From the NCBI RefSeq assembly GCF_020687825.1, contig NZ_JAJEWP010000006.1, positions 62,001-126,000 on the forward strand: a DNA stretch of 64,000 nucleotides, in the 5' to 3' direction. Origin of the DNA: Fluctibacter halophilus (GTDB lineage: Bacteria > Pseudomonadota > Gammaproteobacteria > Enterobacterales > Alteromonadaceae). The notes under the pieces were generated by a model. The model had not been told where the DNA came from. It saw only the letters and a list, made by a program, of their open reading frames with translations, and ran no database searches. How positions within the stretch are numbered: position 1 is the first letter of the stretch; each line of letters opens with the position of its first letter. The position numbers and the translations under genes are program-made. Shown here in pieces: positions 29,588-39,504 of this stretch.

Positions 29588-29890
29588 CTATTGTAGCGGC
29601 AAAAGGGTATCAACGTCGCTCAGTTTTGCCAAATTGGCGAGATTTTCGGGGATCCCTTTGAACACAATGCGGATATCATTTTGTTTTAACAAGGCCACCA
29701 ATTGCAGCAAGAAGGCCAGGCCGGCACTGTCGACACGGGACAGATCCGATAAATCCAACACCACGCGGCCATCTTGTTGTGCTTTGCTCAGCGCTTGAAC
29801 CCGATCAGGCCAAAAACCGACAACGGTCTCCCGATCCAGGGTACCGCTAATACGATACCCCTGCTCCAGCGCTTCCACCTGAGTCGGCAT
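29588..29890 (-). CDS. mlaB: STAS-domain protein MlaB of the phospholipid transport complex
   Basis: 100 residues forming one STAS domain: LDRETVVGFWPDRVQAL, then VVLDLSDLSRVDSAGLAFLLQLVAL with the conserved Ser-Ala-Gly turn, and IVFKGIPENLANLAKLSDV. MlaB binds the ATPase MlaF and stabilises the inner-membrane MlaFEDB complex. It starts one base after the mlaC stop codon, consistent with translational coupling. Confidence 0.94.
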   Translation of the reverse strand: MPTQVEALEQGYRISGTLDRETVVGFWPDRVQALSKAQQDGRVVLDLSDLSRVDSAGLAFLLQLVALLKQNDIRIVFKGIPENLANLAKLSDVDTLLPLQ

Positions 29891-29891
29891 A

Positions 29892-30545
29892 TCAATCTGC
29901 CTCGTCGTTTTTCTGCAATGAAATGGGTTGTTTGATTTTCTCTTTCATCAGATCAATCACCACCTGCACGCCCTGTTGACGCAAGATGGATTCGAATTCA
30001 CTTTGCTTGGACGACAACATGCTGATGCCCTCGGCAATCATGTCGTATGCTTTCCACTCATTGGTTTTGGTGTTTTTACGCACCTTAAAAGCGATCTTAA
30101 TGTCGGGTCGGGTTTTGTCTTTGACCACGGCGCGTACCGTGACGCTTTTACGGTCGTCCAAATCGACTTCACCGGTGGGTTCAAAAATCACGTCCTGATC
30201 ATCGTAGTATCCCATGGCAACGGCATACGTGGTGATCAGGTATTCTCTGAACACCTGCACAAATTCCTGCAATTCATCACGGGACAAATTGCGGAAGTGT
30301 TTTCCCAATACCTTGTAGGCAGAAAACTTGTAATCCACATAAGGCAGCAGTTCTTCTTCCATGATGGTACGCAGCAATTCAGGGTTCTGTTTAATCGCCG
30401 CTTGTTCAGTTTTAATCCGTTCAAAGGTGACACTGGCCACATCACGGACCATCTGATACGGATCATCCTGTTGCTGAGCGCCCACCAAACCACTGACCAT
30501 GATCCCCACAATCAGCAGCCAACCACGAAAAAGGGACTTTGTCAT
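29892..30545 (-). CDS. mlaC: Periplasmic phospholipid-binding protein MlaC
   Basis: 217 residues from the ATG at 30545, which has a GAGG site seven bases upstream; an upstream in-frame TTG is discounted. The signal peptide ends at LVGAQQ. The mature MlaC/Ttg2D fold is shown by YQMVRDVASVTFERIKTEQ, LLPYVDYKFSAYKVLGKHFRN, YAVAMGYYDDQ and WKAYDMIAEGISMLSSKQSEF. It ferries phospholipids between the outer-membrane MlaA-porin complex and MlaFEDB. Reading order in the operon is mlaF-E-D-C-B. Confidence 0.95.
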   Translation of the reverse strand: MTKSLFRGWLLIVGIMVSGLVGAQQQDDPYQMVRDVASVTFERIKTEQAAIKQNPELLRTIMEEELLPYVDYKFSAYKVLGKHFRNLSRDELQEFVQVFREYLITTYAVAMGYYDDQDVIFEPTGEVDLDDRKSVTVRAVVKDKTRPDIKIAFKVRKNTKTNEWKAYDMIAEGISMLSSKQSEFESILRQQGVQVVIDLMKEKIKQPISLQKNDEAD

Positions 30546-30572
30546 ATCCAATCCTCTACCTCTGCAGCGCCG

Positions 30573-31040
30573 TTAGTCGCTGCCCTTGTTAAATAAAAAC
30601 TGTCCAATCAGATCCTCGAGCACCAACGCCGACTTGGTGTCTTCGATGTAGTCACCGTCTGCAAGGTTTTCTACGCCATCAATGCTGAATCCTGGCTGAA
30701 AACCGACATATTGCTCGCCCAACAGCCCTGACGTTAGGATGGATACTGAACTGGTCTCTGGAAATTCATTGTAATCAGCAGAAATGCTCAGGGTTACAAC
30801 GGGGGTAAAATCTTGTGGATCAAGGGCGATGTTTTCGACCCGTCCCACCGTGACACCACCGACTTTGACAGCAGAACGGACTTTCAGACCGCCAATATTA
30901 TCAAATTTTGCGTATAGGTTGTATGTTTCACCGTTACCCCGCGCGCCTTGATTGGCAACGTGTAACGCCAGCATCAGCAACGCGGCAATGGCCAGTGCCA
31001 CAAATGCTCCAACCAATACTTCAGTTTTACGTGAATTCAT
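30573..31040 (-). CDS. mlaD: MCE-domain phospholipid transport protein MlaD
   Basis: 155 residues from the ATG at 31040 (a GTG just upstream is less likely), with AGGATAGG ahead. An N-terminal transmembrane helix (VGAFVALAIAALLMLALHVA) is followed by one MCE domain: YNLYAKFDNIGGLKVRSAVKVGGVTVGRV, LLGEQYVGFQPG and the C-terminal ALVLEDLIGQFLF. Compared with E. coli MlaD (183) it lacks the disordered C-terminal tail. MlaD forms the hexameric periplasmic ring of the Mla complex. Confidence 0.95.
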   Translation of the reverse strand: MNSRKTEVLVGAFVALAIAALLMLALHVANQGARGNGETYNLYAKFDNIGGLKVRSAVKVGGVTVGRVENIALDPQDFTPVVTLSISADYNEFPETSSVSILTSGLLGEQYVGFQPGFSIDGVENLADGDYIEDTKSALVLEDLIGQFLFNKGSD

Positions 31041-31051
31041 CACACCTATCC

Positions 31052-31831
31052 TTACTCAATGCCGAACATGATGGCAGTTAATACAAAATCAAGCCCCAAT
31101 ACGGCCAACGACGAATACACCACGGTCTGCGTGGTTGCTTTACTGATCCCTTCGGACGTGGGAACGGCATCATAGCCTTTGAAAATGGCGATCCAGGTAC
31201 ACACAAAAGCAAACACCACACTTTTGATAATGCCGTTCATCACATCTTCATTCCATTCAACCGTGGACTGCATAATCGACCAGTAACTGCCGGCATCAAC
31301 ACCCAGCCAGTCGACGCCGACCAAATGGCCGCCCAGAATACCCACTGCACTGAAGATAATCGCCAACAGTGGCATGGAAATCATTCCAGCCCATAAACGA
31401 GGGGCAACCACCCTGCGCAAAGGGTCTACCGCCATCATTTCCATGCTACTGAGCTGCTCGGTGGCTTTCATAAGGCCAATTTCTGCCGTTAAAGCAGAAC
31501 CGGCGCGCCCGGCAAACAGCAGTGCGGTAACCACCGGACCCAGCTCTCGCAACAGCGACAGCGCCACCATCGGACCTAAACTGCCCTCGGCACCGTAATC
31601 CACCAGAATCGTGTAACCCTGCAGGGCCATTACCATGCCAATGAAGAGTCCTGACACCACGATGATCGATAACGACTGCACGCCCACCACATACATTTGC
31701 TGAATGGTCAGCGGAATGTGTTTCATTGGCTGCGGCTTGGCGATCAACGCGCCGGTCAGCACAAACGTGGCGCGCCCCATGGCACTGAAACGCGCCAGTG
31801 TGGCACTTCCCAGACGGGCTAACCACTCCAT
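31052..31831 (-). CDS. mlaE: Phospholipid transport permease MlaE
   Basis: 259 residues, the family's usual length. The MlaE/Ttg2B permease has five or six membrane segments with the conserved blocks [67 protein letters not shown] (here named only in parts) and [20 protein letters not shown]. It is the membrane dimer of MlaFEDB in the inner membrane. Its ATG overlaps the mlaF stop codon by one base (TAATG). Confidence 0.96.
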   Translation of the reverse strand: MEWLARLGSATLARFSAMGRATFVLTGALIAKPQPMKHIPLTIQQMYVVGVQSLSIIVVSGLFIGMVMALQGYTILVDYGAEGSLGPMVALSLLRELGPVVTALLFAGRAGSALTAEIGLMKATEQLSSMEMMAVDPLRRVVAPRLWAGMISMPLLAIIFSAVGILGGHLVGVDWLGVDAGSYWSIMQSTVEWNEDVMNGIIKSVVFAFVCTWIAIFKGYDAVPTSEGISKATTQTVVYSSLAVLGLDFVLTAIMFGIE

Positions 31832-32628
31832 TACTTCACTCCTTGCAAGGCAGATTCCATCGATGGTGCGGGAAAATGGAACGGCACCGGTCCGTCGGCT
31901 TCCCCGTTTAGGAATTGTTGTACCAGAGGCGAGTCACTTTTGCGGATTTCCTCTGGCGTTCCCTCACCAATAATTTTCTTCTCTGCCAGAATATACACAT
32001 AGTCGGCGATGGACATGACTTCGTTAACATCATGGGTGACCACCACGCTGGTCAGGTTCAACGCATCATTCAATGCTTTGATCAGTTTAACCAATACACC
32101 CATGGAAATGGGGTCTTGTCCGGCAAACGGCTCGTCATACAGGATTAACTCCGGATCCAGTGCAATTGCTCTGGCCAATGCTGCCCGTCGGGCCATACCA
32201 CCGGACAGTTCTGCAGGCATCAAATGTGCAGCGCCGCGCAACCCTACCGCCTGCAACTTCAGCATCACAATGATTTCAATCACCGCTTCACTCAGACGGG
32301 TGTGTTCCCGCAAGGGAAAGGCAATGTTGTCGTACACCGACATATCAGTGAACAATGCGCCGCTTTGGAACAGCATGCTCATCTGACGACGGACATCGAA
32401 CAACCGTCGGCGGCTCATGCCCGGGATCGATTCGCCTTTGAACAACACATCGCCACTGTCAGGTTTCAACTGACCACCTATGAGCTTGAGCAACGTGGTC
32501 TTACCGATCCCACTTGGCCCCATGATCGCAGTGGTTTGCCCTTTACGGATTTGCAGACTAATGTCGTCATAGATCACCCGTTTCTGGCGCCGAAACGTGA
32601 GGTGTTGAATGTCAACGAGGTTATCCAT
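31831..32628 (-). CDS. mlaF: Phospholipid transport ATPase MlaF
   Basis: 265 residues from the ATG at 32628, which aligns the N-terminus ([12 protein letters not shown]) with E. coli MlaF (269). The open frame extends 26 codons upstream without a good ribosome-binding site. ABC ATPase motifs: Walker A GPSGIGKT, signature ELSGGMARR, Walker [14 protein letters not shown] and switch His in [10 protein letters not shown]. The C-terminal extension ending [12 protein letters not shown] is the part that docks MlaB in homologues. It heads the leftward operon and is divergent from yrbG. Confidence 0.95.
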   Translation of the reverse strand: MDNLVDIQHLTFRRQKRVIYDDISLQIRKGQTTAIMGPSGIGKTTLLKLIGGQLKPDSGDVLFKGESIPGMSRRRLFDVRRQMSMLFQSGALFTDMSVYDNIAFPLREHTRLSEAVIEIIVMLKLQAVGLRGAAHLMPAELSGGMARRAALARAIALDPELILYDEPFAGQDPISMGVLVKLIKALNDALNLTSVVVTHDVNEVMSIADYVYILAEKKIIGEGTPEEIRKSDSPLVQQFLNGEADGPVPFHFPAPSMESALQGVK

Positions 32629-32830
32629 AGTGGTGTTAAGCAACTCCATAACAGGGGTGGGATGCAAGCCGGGCAGACTAGATGGGTGCATTGTACCGTT
32701 TTTCAAGCACCGGAGACAAAGTGAAAAAGTAACAAGATATAATCGAAGTTTTCGTTCATTTGCCCATCCTGCGCGTGAAGTGATGCTTTTTTGAGCATTG
32801 TTTTTTGCTGTTTAAACAAGGTTATAGGAA

Positions 32831-32887
32831 ATGCCTCTGGATTTTGCGACAATTACACAAATTTTACCTAGCTATCCCGAATTGTGA
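32831..32887 (+). CDS. Possible 18-residue leader peptide ahead of yrbG
   Basis: An ATG at 32831 follows AGGA (with an AAGG further up) and encodes MPLDFATITQILPSYPEL. Its TGA stop overlaps the GTG start of yrbG in a GTGA junction. The yrbG GTG has no good ribosome-binding site of its own, so translation of this short frame may deliver ribosomes to yrbG. It is too short for coding statistics and is offered as a possibility. Confidence 0.4.
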   Translation: MPLDFATITQILPSYPEL

Positions 32888-33840
32888 TTACAGACATTGT
32901 CATCTTTTTGATTGGACTGGGCCTTCTGAGTTGGGGGGCAGATCGCTTTGTGTATGGCGCCTCAGCGTTGGCAAAGAACATTGGTATATCGCCGATGATG
33001 ATCGGTCTTACCATTGTGGCGATGGGCTCTTCGGCGCCGGAAATCGTCGTCTCTGCCACGGCATCCATGGCCGGCAACCCCAACACCGCGGTCGGTAACG
33101 CATTAGGGTCCAATATCACCAACATCGCCCTGGTGCTGGGTCTGACGGCACTGTTCAAACCCTTGATGGTTAACTCCAGCACATTGCGCCGCGAGATGCC
33201 GGTATTGCTGTTGGTCACATTACTGGCGGTGTATTTTTTGTCTGACAGCTTGTTGTCTTTGGTTGAAGGCAGCACTCTGATTGTGCTGTTTTTTGTTGTG
33301 ATTGGCGGCGTTGCCTGGATCAGCACCAATATCGAGAAAGGCGATCCAATTCTGGCCGAAACGGAAGAAGAAATCCCCTCAGACGTGCCCACATCAAAGG
33401 CGGTGCTGTGGGTCATTGTTGGTTTGATCATGTTGCCCCTGAGTGCCAATCTGATGGTCGACTCAGCGGTCAGTATTGCCCAGTTCTTTGGCCTCAGCGA
33501 ATTGGTCATCGGCCTGACCATTATTGCTATCGGCACCAGTTTGCCCGAATTAGCGGCCAGTATCGCTGGGGTGCTGAAAAACGAAGATGACCTGGCGCTG
33601 GGCAACATCATTGGTTCAAACATTTTTAATTTGCTGGCCGTGCTGGCGATGCCGGGTTTGATTTCGCCCGGGGTCATCGACGAAGCCGCCGCTAACCGCG
33701 ACAGCTATGCCATGCTGGGGCTGACGATATTGTTGATACTGTTCAGTTTTAACCTGCGCGGTACCCGCTGTATCAACCGCTGGGAAGGCGGAGTATTGCT
33801 GGCTTGCTTTGCAGGCTATCAGGTTTTGTTGTTCAGTTAG
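32884..33840 (+). CDS. yrbG: CaCA-family sodium/calcium exchanger-like protein YrbG
   Basis: 318 residues from a GTG start. Two homologous Na/Ca-exchanger repeats are visible: MVIGL-type blocks MIGLTIVAMGSSAPEIVVSATAS with GNALGSNITNIALVLGL, and VIGLTIIAIGTSLPELAASIAGV with GNIIGSNIFNLLAVL. The alpha-repeat Glu and Asn residues are intact in both. About ten transmembrane helices are expected. E. coli YrbG precedes kdsD in the same way. Substrate is inferred from the superfamily only. Confidence 0.93.
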   Translation: MITDIVIFLIGLGLLSWGADRFVYGASALAKNIGISPMMIGLTIVAMGSSAPEIVVSATASMAGNPNTAVGNALGSNITNIALVLGLTALFKPLMVNSSTLRREMPVLLLVTLLAVYFLSDSLLSLVEGSTLIVLFFVVIGGVAWISTNIEKGDPILAETEEEIPSDVPTSKAVLWVIVGLIMLPLSANLMVDSAVSIAQFFGLSELVIGLTIIAIGTSLPELAASIAGVLKNEDDLALGNIIGSNIFNLLAVLAMPGLISPGVIDEAAANRDSYAMLGLTILLILFSFNLRGTRCINRWEGGVLLACFAGYQVLLFS

Positions 33841-33854
33841 GAAACCCTCTGGTC

Positions 33855-34823
33855 ATGACCCACGATTACATCAAATCTGCCAAACGCGTGCTGGACATTG
33901 AGCGTGACGCGATTACACACCTTGCGCATTATTTGGACCAGGGCTTTGAGCAGGCCTGTGAATGCATGCGCCAATGCCGCGGCAAAGTGGTGGTCTGTGG
34001 GATGGGAAAATCGGGCCATATCGGTAACAAAATTGCGGCGACCCTGGCCAGCACAGGTACACCCGCGTTTTTTATGCATCCGGGAGAAGCCAATCACGGT
34101 GATCTGGGCATGCTCAGCGCACAGGATGTGTTACTGACATTATCCAATTCCGGCGAAACAGACGAATTACTGGCACTGATCCCGGTGATCAAACGTCTGC
34201 AGATCCCGATCATTGCCATGACAGGGAATGCCAACAGCACCCTTGCCCAACATGCCGATATTCATATTTGCGTCAAGGTGGAACAAGAAGCCTGCTCACT
34301 GGGGCTTGCGCCCACTGCCAGCACAACCGCGACACTGGTCATGGGTGACGCACTGGCCATCGCACTGCTCGATGCCAATGGCTTCACCCCCGATGATTTC
34401 GCCTTGTCCCATCCAGGCGGCAGCCTTGGACGCAAATTACTGCTGCGCATGGCAGACGTGATGCAATCCGGTGCGCAAATGCCGCTGGTCGATGAACAAC
34501 AAACCATCAGCAATGCCCTGCTGGAAATCTCGGCCAAGGGGCTGGGCATGACCGGTATCGTTGACGCTGATGGCCGTCTGCAAGGCATTTTCACCGACGG
34601 GGATTTACGCCGAGTATTGGATGCGCATATCGATGTGCATACAACGCCGGTGGCGGATGTAATGACCCGCAACGGGGTAACCGTTTCGACCGACACACTG
34701 GCCGTCGAAGTGCTCAACCTGATGGAACAAAAACGCATCAACTCACTGTTTGCCATTGATGACAAAGGCCTGCCTCAAGGGGCTGTTAACATGCATCTTT
34801 TGCTCAAAGCGGGGGTAGTGTAA
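33855..34823 (+). CDS. kdsD: D-arabinose-5-phosphate isomerase KdsD
   Basis: 322 residues from the ATG at 33855 (MTHDYIKSAKRVLDIE). A SIS sugar-isomerase domain comes first, with GMGKSGHIGNKIAATLASTGTPAFF and the active-site His in HPGEANHGDLGM. Two CBS domains follow (about 205-320; TFDGDLRRV-like FTDGDLRRVLD). It converts ribulose-5-phosphate to arabinose-5-phosphate, the first step of KDO synthesis for the LPS inner core. It is 14 bases after yrbG and overlaps kdsC by one base. Confidence 0.96.
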   Translation: MTHDYIKSAKRVLDIERDAITHLAHYLDQGFEQACECMRQCRGKVVVCGMGKSGHIGNKIAATLASTGTPAFFMHPGEANHGDLGMLSAQDVLLTLSNSGETDELLALIPVIKRLQIPIIAMTGNANSTLAQHADIHICVKVEQEACSLGLAPTASTTATLVMGDALAIALLDANGFTPDDFALSHPGGSLGRKLLLRMADVMQSGAQMPLVDEQQTISNALLEISAKGLGMTGIVDADGRLQGIFTDGDLRRVLDAHIDVHTTPVADVMTRNGVTVSTDTLAVEVLNLMEQKRINSLFAIDDKGLPQGAVNMHLLLKAGVV

Positions 34824-35374
34824 TGACCACAACGACCCTTTATGGTGAACTACCGACCGCGCTGTTGGCACGTTTTGCAGACATCCGCTTGTTGGCCCTG
34901 GACGTCGATGGCGTTTTTTCCGATGGACGCATCTATCTGGGCAATCAGGGTGAAGAGCTGAAAGCGTTCCATACTCTGGATGGGTATGGCATTAAGGCCA
35001 TTATGACCCTTGGGGTAGACGTGGCAGTGATCACCGGTCGCCGTTCCAGCCTGGTTGAACAACGCATGCAGGCATTAGGTGTGCGCTACATTATTCAAGG
35101 TGAAGAAGACAAACAACACGCGTTGTCCAAACTCCAGCAACAGCTCGGCTTTTCCGCACAACAGGTCGCCGCAATGGGTGACGACATGCCTGATCTCGGC
35201 ATGTTTGCCTGCGCAGGCTTGTCCATTTCAGTACCCGATGGCCACCCGTTTGTGCAGCAGCAAGCCGACTACATCACCCAGCGAAGTGGCGGGTTTGGTG
35301 CAGTGCGCGAGATCTGTGATCATATTTTGCAGGCCCAGGGCCTCCTCGATGTCATCATGGGGAGCAGCACGTGA
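34823..35374 (+). CDS. kdsC: 3-deoxy-D-manno-octulosonate 8-phosphate phosphatase KdsC
   Basis: 183 residues. The C0-type HAD fold has the nucleophile motif LALDVDGVFSDGR (Asp27, Asp29), VITGRRSSLVEQR, and the metal-binding MGDDMPDLGMF. It removes phosphate from KDO-8-P to release KDO for LPS core synthesis. It is joined to kdsD by TAATG and to lptC by a GTGA overlap. Confidence 0.96.
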   Translation: MTTTTLYGELPTALLARFADIRLLALDVDGVFSDGRIYLGNQGEELKAFHTLDGYGIKAIMTLGVDVAVITGRRSSLVEQRMQALGVRYIIQGEEDKQHALSKLQQQLGFSAQQVAAMGDDMPDLGMFACAGLSISVPDGHPFVQQQADYITQRSGGFGAVREICDHILQAQGLLDVIMGSST

Positions 35375-35931
35375 ATCGCCTGACGGTCAGTATTATCATA
35401 CTGTTTCTGTTAGTGCTGGGCATTTACCTGCAAAGCTGGGTCTCGCAAAAAGCCCCTACTGCGGTACAGCAAACCGAAGAAGCCTGGCAACCAAACTATC
35501 AGGCCCGCAGTATGCGCAGTACCCTCTATGATGAGCAAGGAAAGGTCAGCCACGAGGTGTTCGCGCAGAAGATGGAACATTATCAGTTGCTGGGATTTAC
35601 TTTGTTTCAGCTGCCCCAATATACGATTTATGTGGAGCGCCAGGACCAGCCCTGGCATGTGGTTGCCAAAGAAGGCACCCTGTATGATGACAACCGGATT
35701 CAGTTAGAAACGGATGTCGAAATTCACAGTCAGACAGACGATGGGTTCGTTCGTCGGATCAAAACCAACTTTATTGAGATTAACCTGCTCGACAAGACAT
35801 TGTATTCAGATCAACCGGTAGAAATCATCGGGCGGGATTTTGTGATCAATGCAAACGGATTCAGTGGTAATCTTGCCACACAGACCTATGAGTTTATCGA
35901 CCATGTACAAACGCGTTATGCGCCCAATTAG
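35371..35931 (+). CDS. lptC: LPS export protein LptC
   Basis: 186 residues from a GTG start inside the kdsC stop junction (GTGA). One N-terminal membrane helix (TVSIIILFLLVLGIYLQSWV) is followed by a periplasmic beta-jellyroll: YDEQGKVSHEVFAQKMEHYQ, WHVVAKEGTLYDDNRIQLETDVEI, FIEINLLDKTLYSDQPVEI. LptC accepts LPS from LptB2FG and passes it to LptA. The sequence is weakly conserved in general, but order and length settle the call. Confidence 0.94.
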   Translation: MNRLTVSIIILFLLVLGIYLQSWVSQKAPTAVQQTEEAWQPNYQARSMRSTLYDEQGKVSHEVFAQKMEHYQLLGFTLFQLPQYTIYVERQDQPWHVVAKEGTLYDDNRIQLETDVEIHSQTDDGFVRRIKTNFIEINLLDKTLYSDQPVEIIGRDFVINANGFSGNLATQTYEFIDHVQTRYAPN

Positions 35932-36475
35932 CTTATCTCTCGCCGTGTGTCTGGTGCTAAGCCCGATGACACTGGCTGGCGAGAATGACTTCAAGCAGCC
36001 GATCAAAGTTGATTCAAAGTCACAGTTTGTTGATGGCAAATCCAAGACGTCCATTTTTCGCGAAGACGTTCATATTACGCAGGGCTCACTGAGCATTGAT
36101 GCCGATGAAGTGGAAGTGATCGCCATCGAAGGTGAAGGACGTGAGGTGTTTATTGCTCGTGGACAACCCGCCGTTTATGGGCAAACCATGGACGATGGTA
36201 GTCGCATCAAGGCAGTCGCCAACGAGATCCGCTATCAGGTATCCAATTCTACCCTGACCCTGACCGGTAACGCCGAATTGCAACAAAACAGCAGTAAAGT
36301 CAGTGGCGATTCGATTGTCTTCAATATGGAGCTTGAGCAATTAATCGCTCAGGGAACCGACGATGACGAAGGACGGGTGACCACCATTTTCCAACCTGAT
36401 TCACTGCGTTCGAATGATAAAAAAGAATCGCCTGCCGATCCGCAGCCTGACGACGACAAGGGATCACAACCCTGA
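35903..36475 (+). CDS. lptA: Periplasmic LPS transport protein LptA
   Basis: 190 residues from the ATG at 35903; 35918 is an alternative, and both lie inside the end of lptC. Signal peptide ends SPMTLAGEN. The OstA-fold body contains [46 protein letters not shown] and [17 protein letters not shown]. The C-terminal 25 residues are acidic and charged. LptA polymerises into the periplasmic bridge that carries LPS to LptD. Confidence 0.95.
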   Translation: MYKRVMRPISLSLAVCLVLSPMTLAGENDFKQPIKVDSKSQFVDGKSKTSIFREDVHITQGSLSIDADEVEVIAIEGEGREVFIARGQPAVYGQTMDDGSRIKAVANEIRYQVSNSTLTLTGNAELQQNSSKVSGDSIVFNMELEQLIAQGTDDDEGRVTTIFQPDSLRSNDKKESPADPQPDDDKGSQP

Positions 36476-37200
36476 TGGCGACGTTAAAGGCAACCCAGTT
36501 GGCTAAATCGTATAAATCCCGTCAAGTCGTGCGGGACGTCAGCCTGGAAGTCAGCACCGGTCAGATTGTCGGGTTGCTGGGTCCTAACGGCGCCGGTAAA
36601 ACCACCACCTTTTACATGATCGTAGGTCTGGTCCCTCTGGACAAAGGCGAAATCTTCATCGATCAAACCGAGCTTACCCTGCAGCCAATGCATGTCCGCG
36701 CCCGACAGGGCATTGGCTATTTACCGCAGGAATCTTCGATTTTCCGTAAACTGACCGTGTTCCAGAACCTGATGGCGATATTGCAGACCCGCAAAGAGCT
36801 GTCCAATGAGCAACGGGAACAGGAAGCGGATGCCCTGCTGGATGAATTCAACATTAACCACATCCGCAACAGTCTCGGTATGAGTCTGTCCGGTGGAGAA
36901 CGTCGTCGGGTGGAAATTGCCCGGGCGCTGGCGGCAAACCCTGAGTTTATTTTGCTCGATGAACCCTTTGCCGGTGTTGATCCGATTTCCGTGAATGATA
37001 TAAAAAAGATCATCCAACATTTACGCGACCGCGGTATTGGTGTACTGATCACCGACCACAATGTGCGTGAAACCCTGGATGTGTGTGAAAAAGCTTATAT
37101 CGTTTCCCATGGCGAACTGATTGCGTCCGGAACCGCCGAAGAAGTCCTCAGTAATCAGCAAGTGAGAGATGTATACCTGGGCGAGCAATTCAGGCTATAG
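36475..37200 (+). CDS. lptB: LPS export ABC transporter ATPase LptB
   Basis: 241 residues, identical in length to E. coli LptB. Motifs: Walker [11 protein letters not shown]-loop [14 protein letters not shown], signature [15 protein letters not shown], Walker [17 protein letters not shown] and switch His in [18 protein letters not shown]. The dimer powers LPS extraction from the inner membrane with LptF and LptG, which are not in this window. It is joined to lptA by TGATG. Confidence 0.97.
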   Translation: MATLKATQLAKSYKSRQVVRDVSLEVSTGQIVGLLGPNGAGKTTTFYMIVGLVPLDKGEIFIDQTELTLQPMHVRARQGIGYLPQESSIFRKLTVFQNLMAILQTRKELSNEQREQEADALLDEFNINHIRNSLGMSLSGGERRRVEIARALAANPEFILLDEPFAGVDPISVNDIKKIIQHLRDRGIGVLITDHNVRETLDVCEKAYIVSHGELIASGTAEEVLSNQQVRDVYLGEQFRL

Positions 37201-37263
37201 TAAGCATATGAGAACAGAAACTTTCAACCATGTCCGTGGCTAATTGAGTAGCAGTCAAACTAG

Positions 37264-38730
37264 ATGAAACCCTCATTACAGTTAAAATTTAGCCAACAAC
37301 TTACCATGACACCGCAGTTGCAACAGGCCATTCGCCTGCTGCAGCTTTCCACGCTCGACTTACAGCAGGAAATACAGGAAGCGCTGGACGCCAATCCACT
37401 GCTGGAAGTGGAAGAATCCAGTGAATCTGGCAGTGATGACGGACTGCTCGACAACAATGACAAGTCCGACATCATCGAGAACATCGCCGCTGACAGTATC
37501 GAGTCCAGCGAAGCGTTGGAGAAAAACGACCTCCCCGACGAATTACCCATCGACAGTACCTGGGATGAATACTACAGTGCGTCCTCTGCACCGGCGCCGA
37601 TGTCTGGCGGCGGCGACGACGACATGGTGTTTCAGGGCGAAACCACTGAAAACATCCAGGATCACCTGCTGTGGCAAATGCGCCTGACCCCTTTCAGTGA
37701 AACCGACACTGCCATCGCGATTGCGATTATCGATTCCATCGACGAATCCGGTTATCTGACCATCAGCACCGAAGAAGTGCTGAATGCCCTGGACGATGAT
37801 GAAATTGAATTGGACGAAGTCGAATGTGTGCTCAAGCGCATTCAATTGTTCGACCCCATCGGTTCCGGCTCCCGTACGCCACAAGAATGTCTGACCGTGC
37901 AACTCAACCAGTTTGCCAGTGACACACCCTGGCTGAATGAGGCCCGCATGCTGATCAATGAGTACGCCGAACTGCTGGGCAGTAAGGACTACCGTACTTT
38001 GATGCGCAAGAGCCGTCTCAAAGAAGATGAATTGCGTGAAGCCATGCGCCTGTTGCAGACATTGAATCCGCGTCCCGGCAGTGCGCTGATTACGGGTGAG
38101 CCCGAATACGTCATTCCGGACGTGTCAGTGACCAAGAAGAATGGTCGTTGGGTGGTTGAGCTAAACCCGGATAGCCTGCCTAAACTGAACGTGAATCAGC
38201 AGTATGCGGCCATGAGCCGTAACGCCCGCAACAGTAGCGACAGCCAGTTTATTCGTTCCCATATGCAGGAAGCCAAATGGTTCATCAAAAGCCTGGAAAG
38301 CCGTAACGATACCTTGCTGAAAGTGGCCAACTGTATTGTTCAGCAACAGATCGGTTTTTTCGAGCACGGCCCCGAAATGATGAAACCAATGGTGCTAAAT
38401 GATGTCGCAGAAATGGTGGACATGCACGAATCAACCATTTCACGGGTTACTACACAAAAGTACATGCACACCCCCCGTGGCATTTTTGAGTTGAAATACT
38501 TCTTCTCCAGCCACGTAGCAACGGAATCCGGAGGCGAGTGCTCATCAACCGCCATTCGTGCGTTGATCAAAAAACTGGTGGCGGCGGAGAAACCCAGCAA
38601 GCCTTTAAGCGATAGCAAGATTGCCCAATTGTTGGCCGACCAAGGTATCAAGGTGGCGCGGCGGACAATAGCAAAATACCGGGAGTCTTTGTCGATCCCA
38701 CCGTCTAACCAACGTAAAAGCCTACTGTAG
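37264..38730 (+). CDS. rpoN: RNA polymerase sigma-54 factor RpoN
   Basis: 488 residues. Region I is the Gln/Leu-rich N-terminus ([33 protein letters not shown]), region II is acidic (residues 50-110), and region III has the core- and DNA-binding parts including the [26 protein letters not shown]. The RpoN box [12 protein letters not shown] is at the C-terminus. Sigma-54 needs an AAA+ activator and controls nitrogen, flagellar and other genes. The conserved hpf-ptsN-rapZ-ptsO tail follows. Confidence 0.98.
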   Translation: MKPSLQLKFSQQLTMTPQLQQAIRLLQLSTLDLQQEIQEALDANPLLEVEESSESGSDDGLLDNNDKSDIIENIAADSIESSEALEKNDLPDELPIDSTWDEYYSASSAPAPMSGGGDDDMVFQGETTENIQDHLLWQMRLTPFSETDTAIAIAIIDSIDESGYLTISTEEVLNALDDDEIELDEVECVLKRIQLFDPIGSGSRTPQECLTVQLNQFASDTPWLNEARMLINEYAELLGSKDYRTLMRKSRLKEDELREAMRLLQTLNPRPGSALITGEPEYVIPDVSVTKKNGRWVVELNPDSLPKLNVNQQYAAMSRNARNSSDSQFIRSHMQEAKWFIKSLESRNDTLLKVANCIVQQQIGFFEHGPEMMKPMVLNDVAEMVDMHESTISRVTTQKYMHTPRGIFELKYFFSSHVATESGGECSSTAIRALIKKLVAAEKPSKPLSDSKIAQLLADQGIKVARRTIAKYRESLSIPPSNQRKSLL

Positions 38731-38756
38731 GCTTCATCCAAGAAGGAAGACGCGAT

Positions 38757-39044
38757 ATGCAAATCAACCTCACTGGTCATCACGTGGAAATTACCGACTC
38801 ACTCAGAGCCTATGTCGACACGAAGTTTACCAAGCTGGAACGGCATTTCGATCACATCAACAACGTTCATGTCATCCTTAATGTCGAAAAATTAAACCAG
38901 AAAGCGGAAGCCACCCTTCATCTCAATGGCGCTGAAGTTTTTGCAACCGCAGAGCACACAGATATGTATGCCGCCATTGATGGTTTGATCGACAAGCTTG
39001 ATCGTCAGGTGATCAAGCACAAGGAAAAGATAAAACGTCACTAA
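38757..39044 (+). CDS. hpf: Short ribosome hibernation promoting factor HPF
   Basis: 95 residues, so the short form that promotes 100S dimers together with RMF. Sequence MQINLTGHHVEITDSLRAYV is the family N-terminus, and the basic C-terminus (LDRQVIKHKEKIKRH) contacts rRNA. AAGGAAG lies about ten bases before the ATG. It sits directly behind rpoN, as in most gammaproteobacteria. Confidence 0.95.
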   Translation: MQINLTGHHVEITDSLRAYVDTKFTKLERHFDHINNVHVILNVEKLNQKAEATLHLNGAEVFATAEHTDMYAAIDGLIDKLDRQVIKHKEKIKRH

Positions 39045-39060
39045 CTTCACTCGTTGATTA

Positions 39061-39504
39061 ATGAACATAACCGACATCCTTAGCCCTGACTGCACACGCT
39101 GTGCAGTTCAGGGAACCAGCAAAAAACGCATCCTAGAAATTATCAGTGAAATTGCCGCTTCTCACATCTCCCAGAGTGACCAGGCAACCATACTTGCCAG
39201 CCTGCTGAACCGGGAAAGAATGGGCAGCACCGGCATTGGCAACGGCATTGCATTGCCCCACGGCCGCCTGGCCGGACTGGACAAAGTCACCGCGATACTG
39301 GTTACCACTGAATCTTCGATTGACTTTGACGCCATAGACAATCAACCTGTCGATGTATTTTTCGCCATTCTGGTGCCTGAAGATCAAGCTCAGGGACACT
39401 TGCAGACCTTGGCGACCGTGGCTGGCTGCCTAAACGATAAACAACGGGTCAAGGAAATGCGCAGTGCGACCCAGAACCAAGAACTGTTTGAAGCGATTGC
39501 CTAA
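39061..39504 (+). CDS. ptsN: Nitrogen-regulatory PTS enzyme IIA (PtsN)
   Basis: 147 residues. The EIIA fold carries the phosphorylatable His67 in GIALPHGRLAGL; RERMGSTGIGNG precedes it. PtsN is the terminal acceptor of the PTS-Ntr phosphorelay (PtsP, NPr, PtsN), which tunes potassium uptake, sigma-E and other outputs. Gene order rpoN-hpf-ptsN-rapZ-ptsO is conserved. rapZ starts at the base immediately after its stop codon. Confidence 0.96.
   Translation: MNITDILSPDCTRCAVQGTSKKRILEIISEIAASHISQSDQATILASLLNRERMGSTGIGNGIALPHGRLAGLDKVTAILVTTESSIDFDAIDNQPVDVFFAILVPEDQAQGHLQTLATVAGCLNDKQRVKEMRSATQNQELFEAIA

Noticed and set aside
37208-37243. Eleven-codon frame upstream of rpoN
   Set aside because: It has no ribosome-binding site, does not overlap the rpoN start and shows no peptide features; most likely chance.
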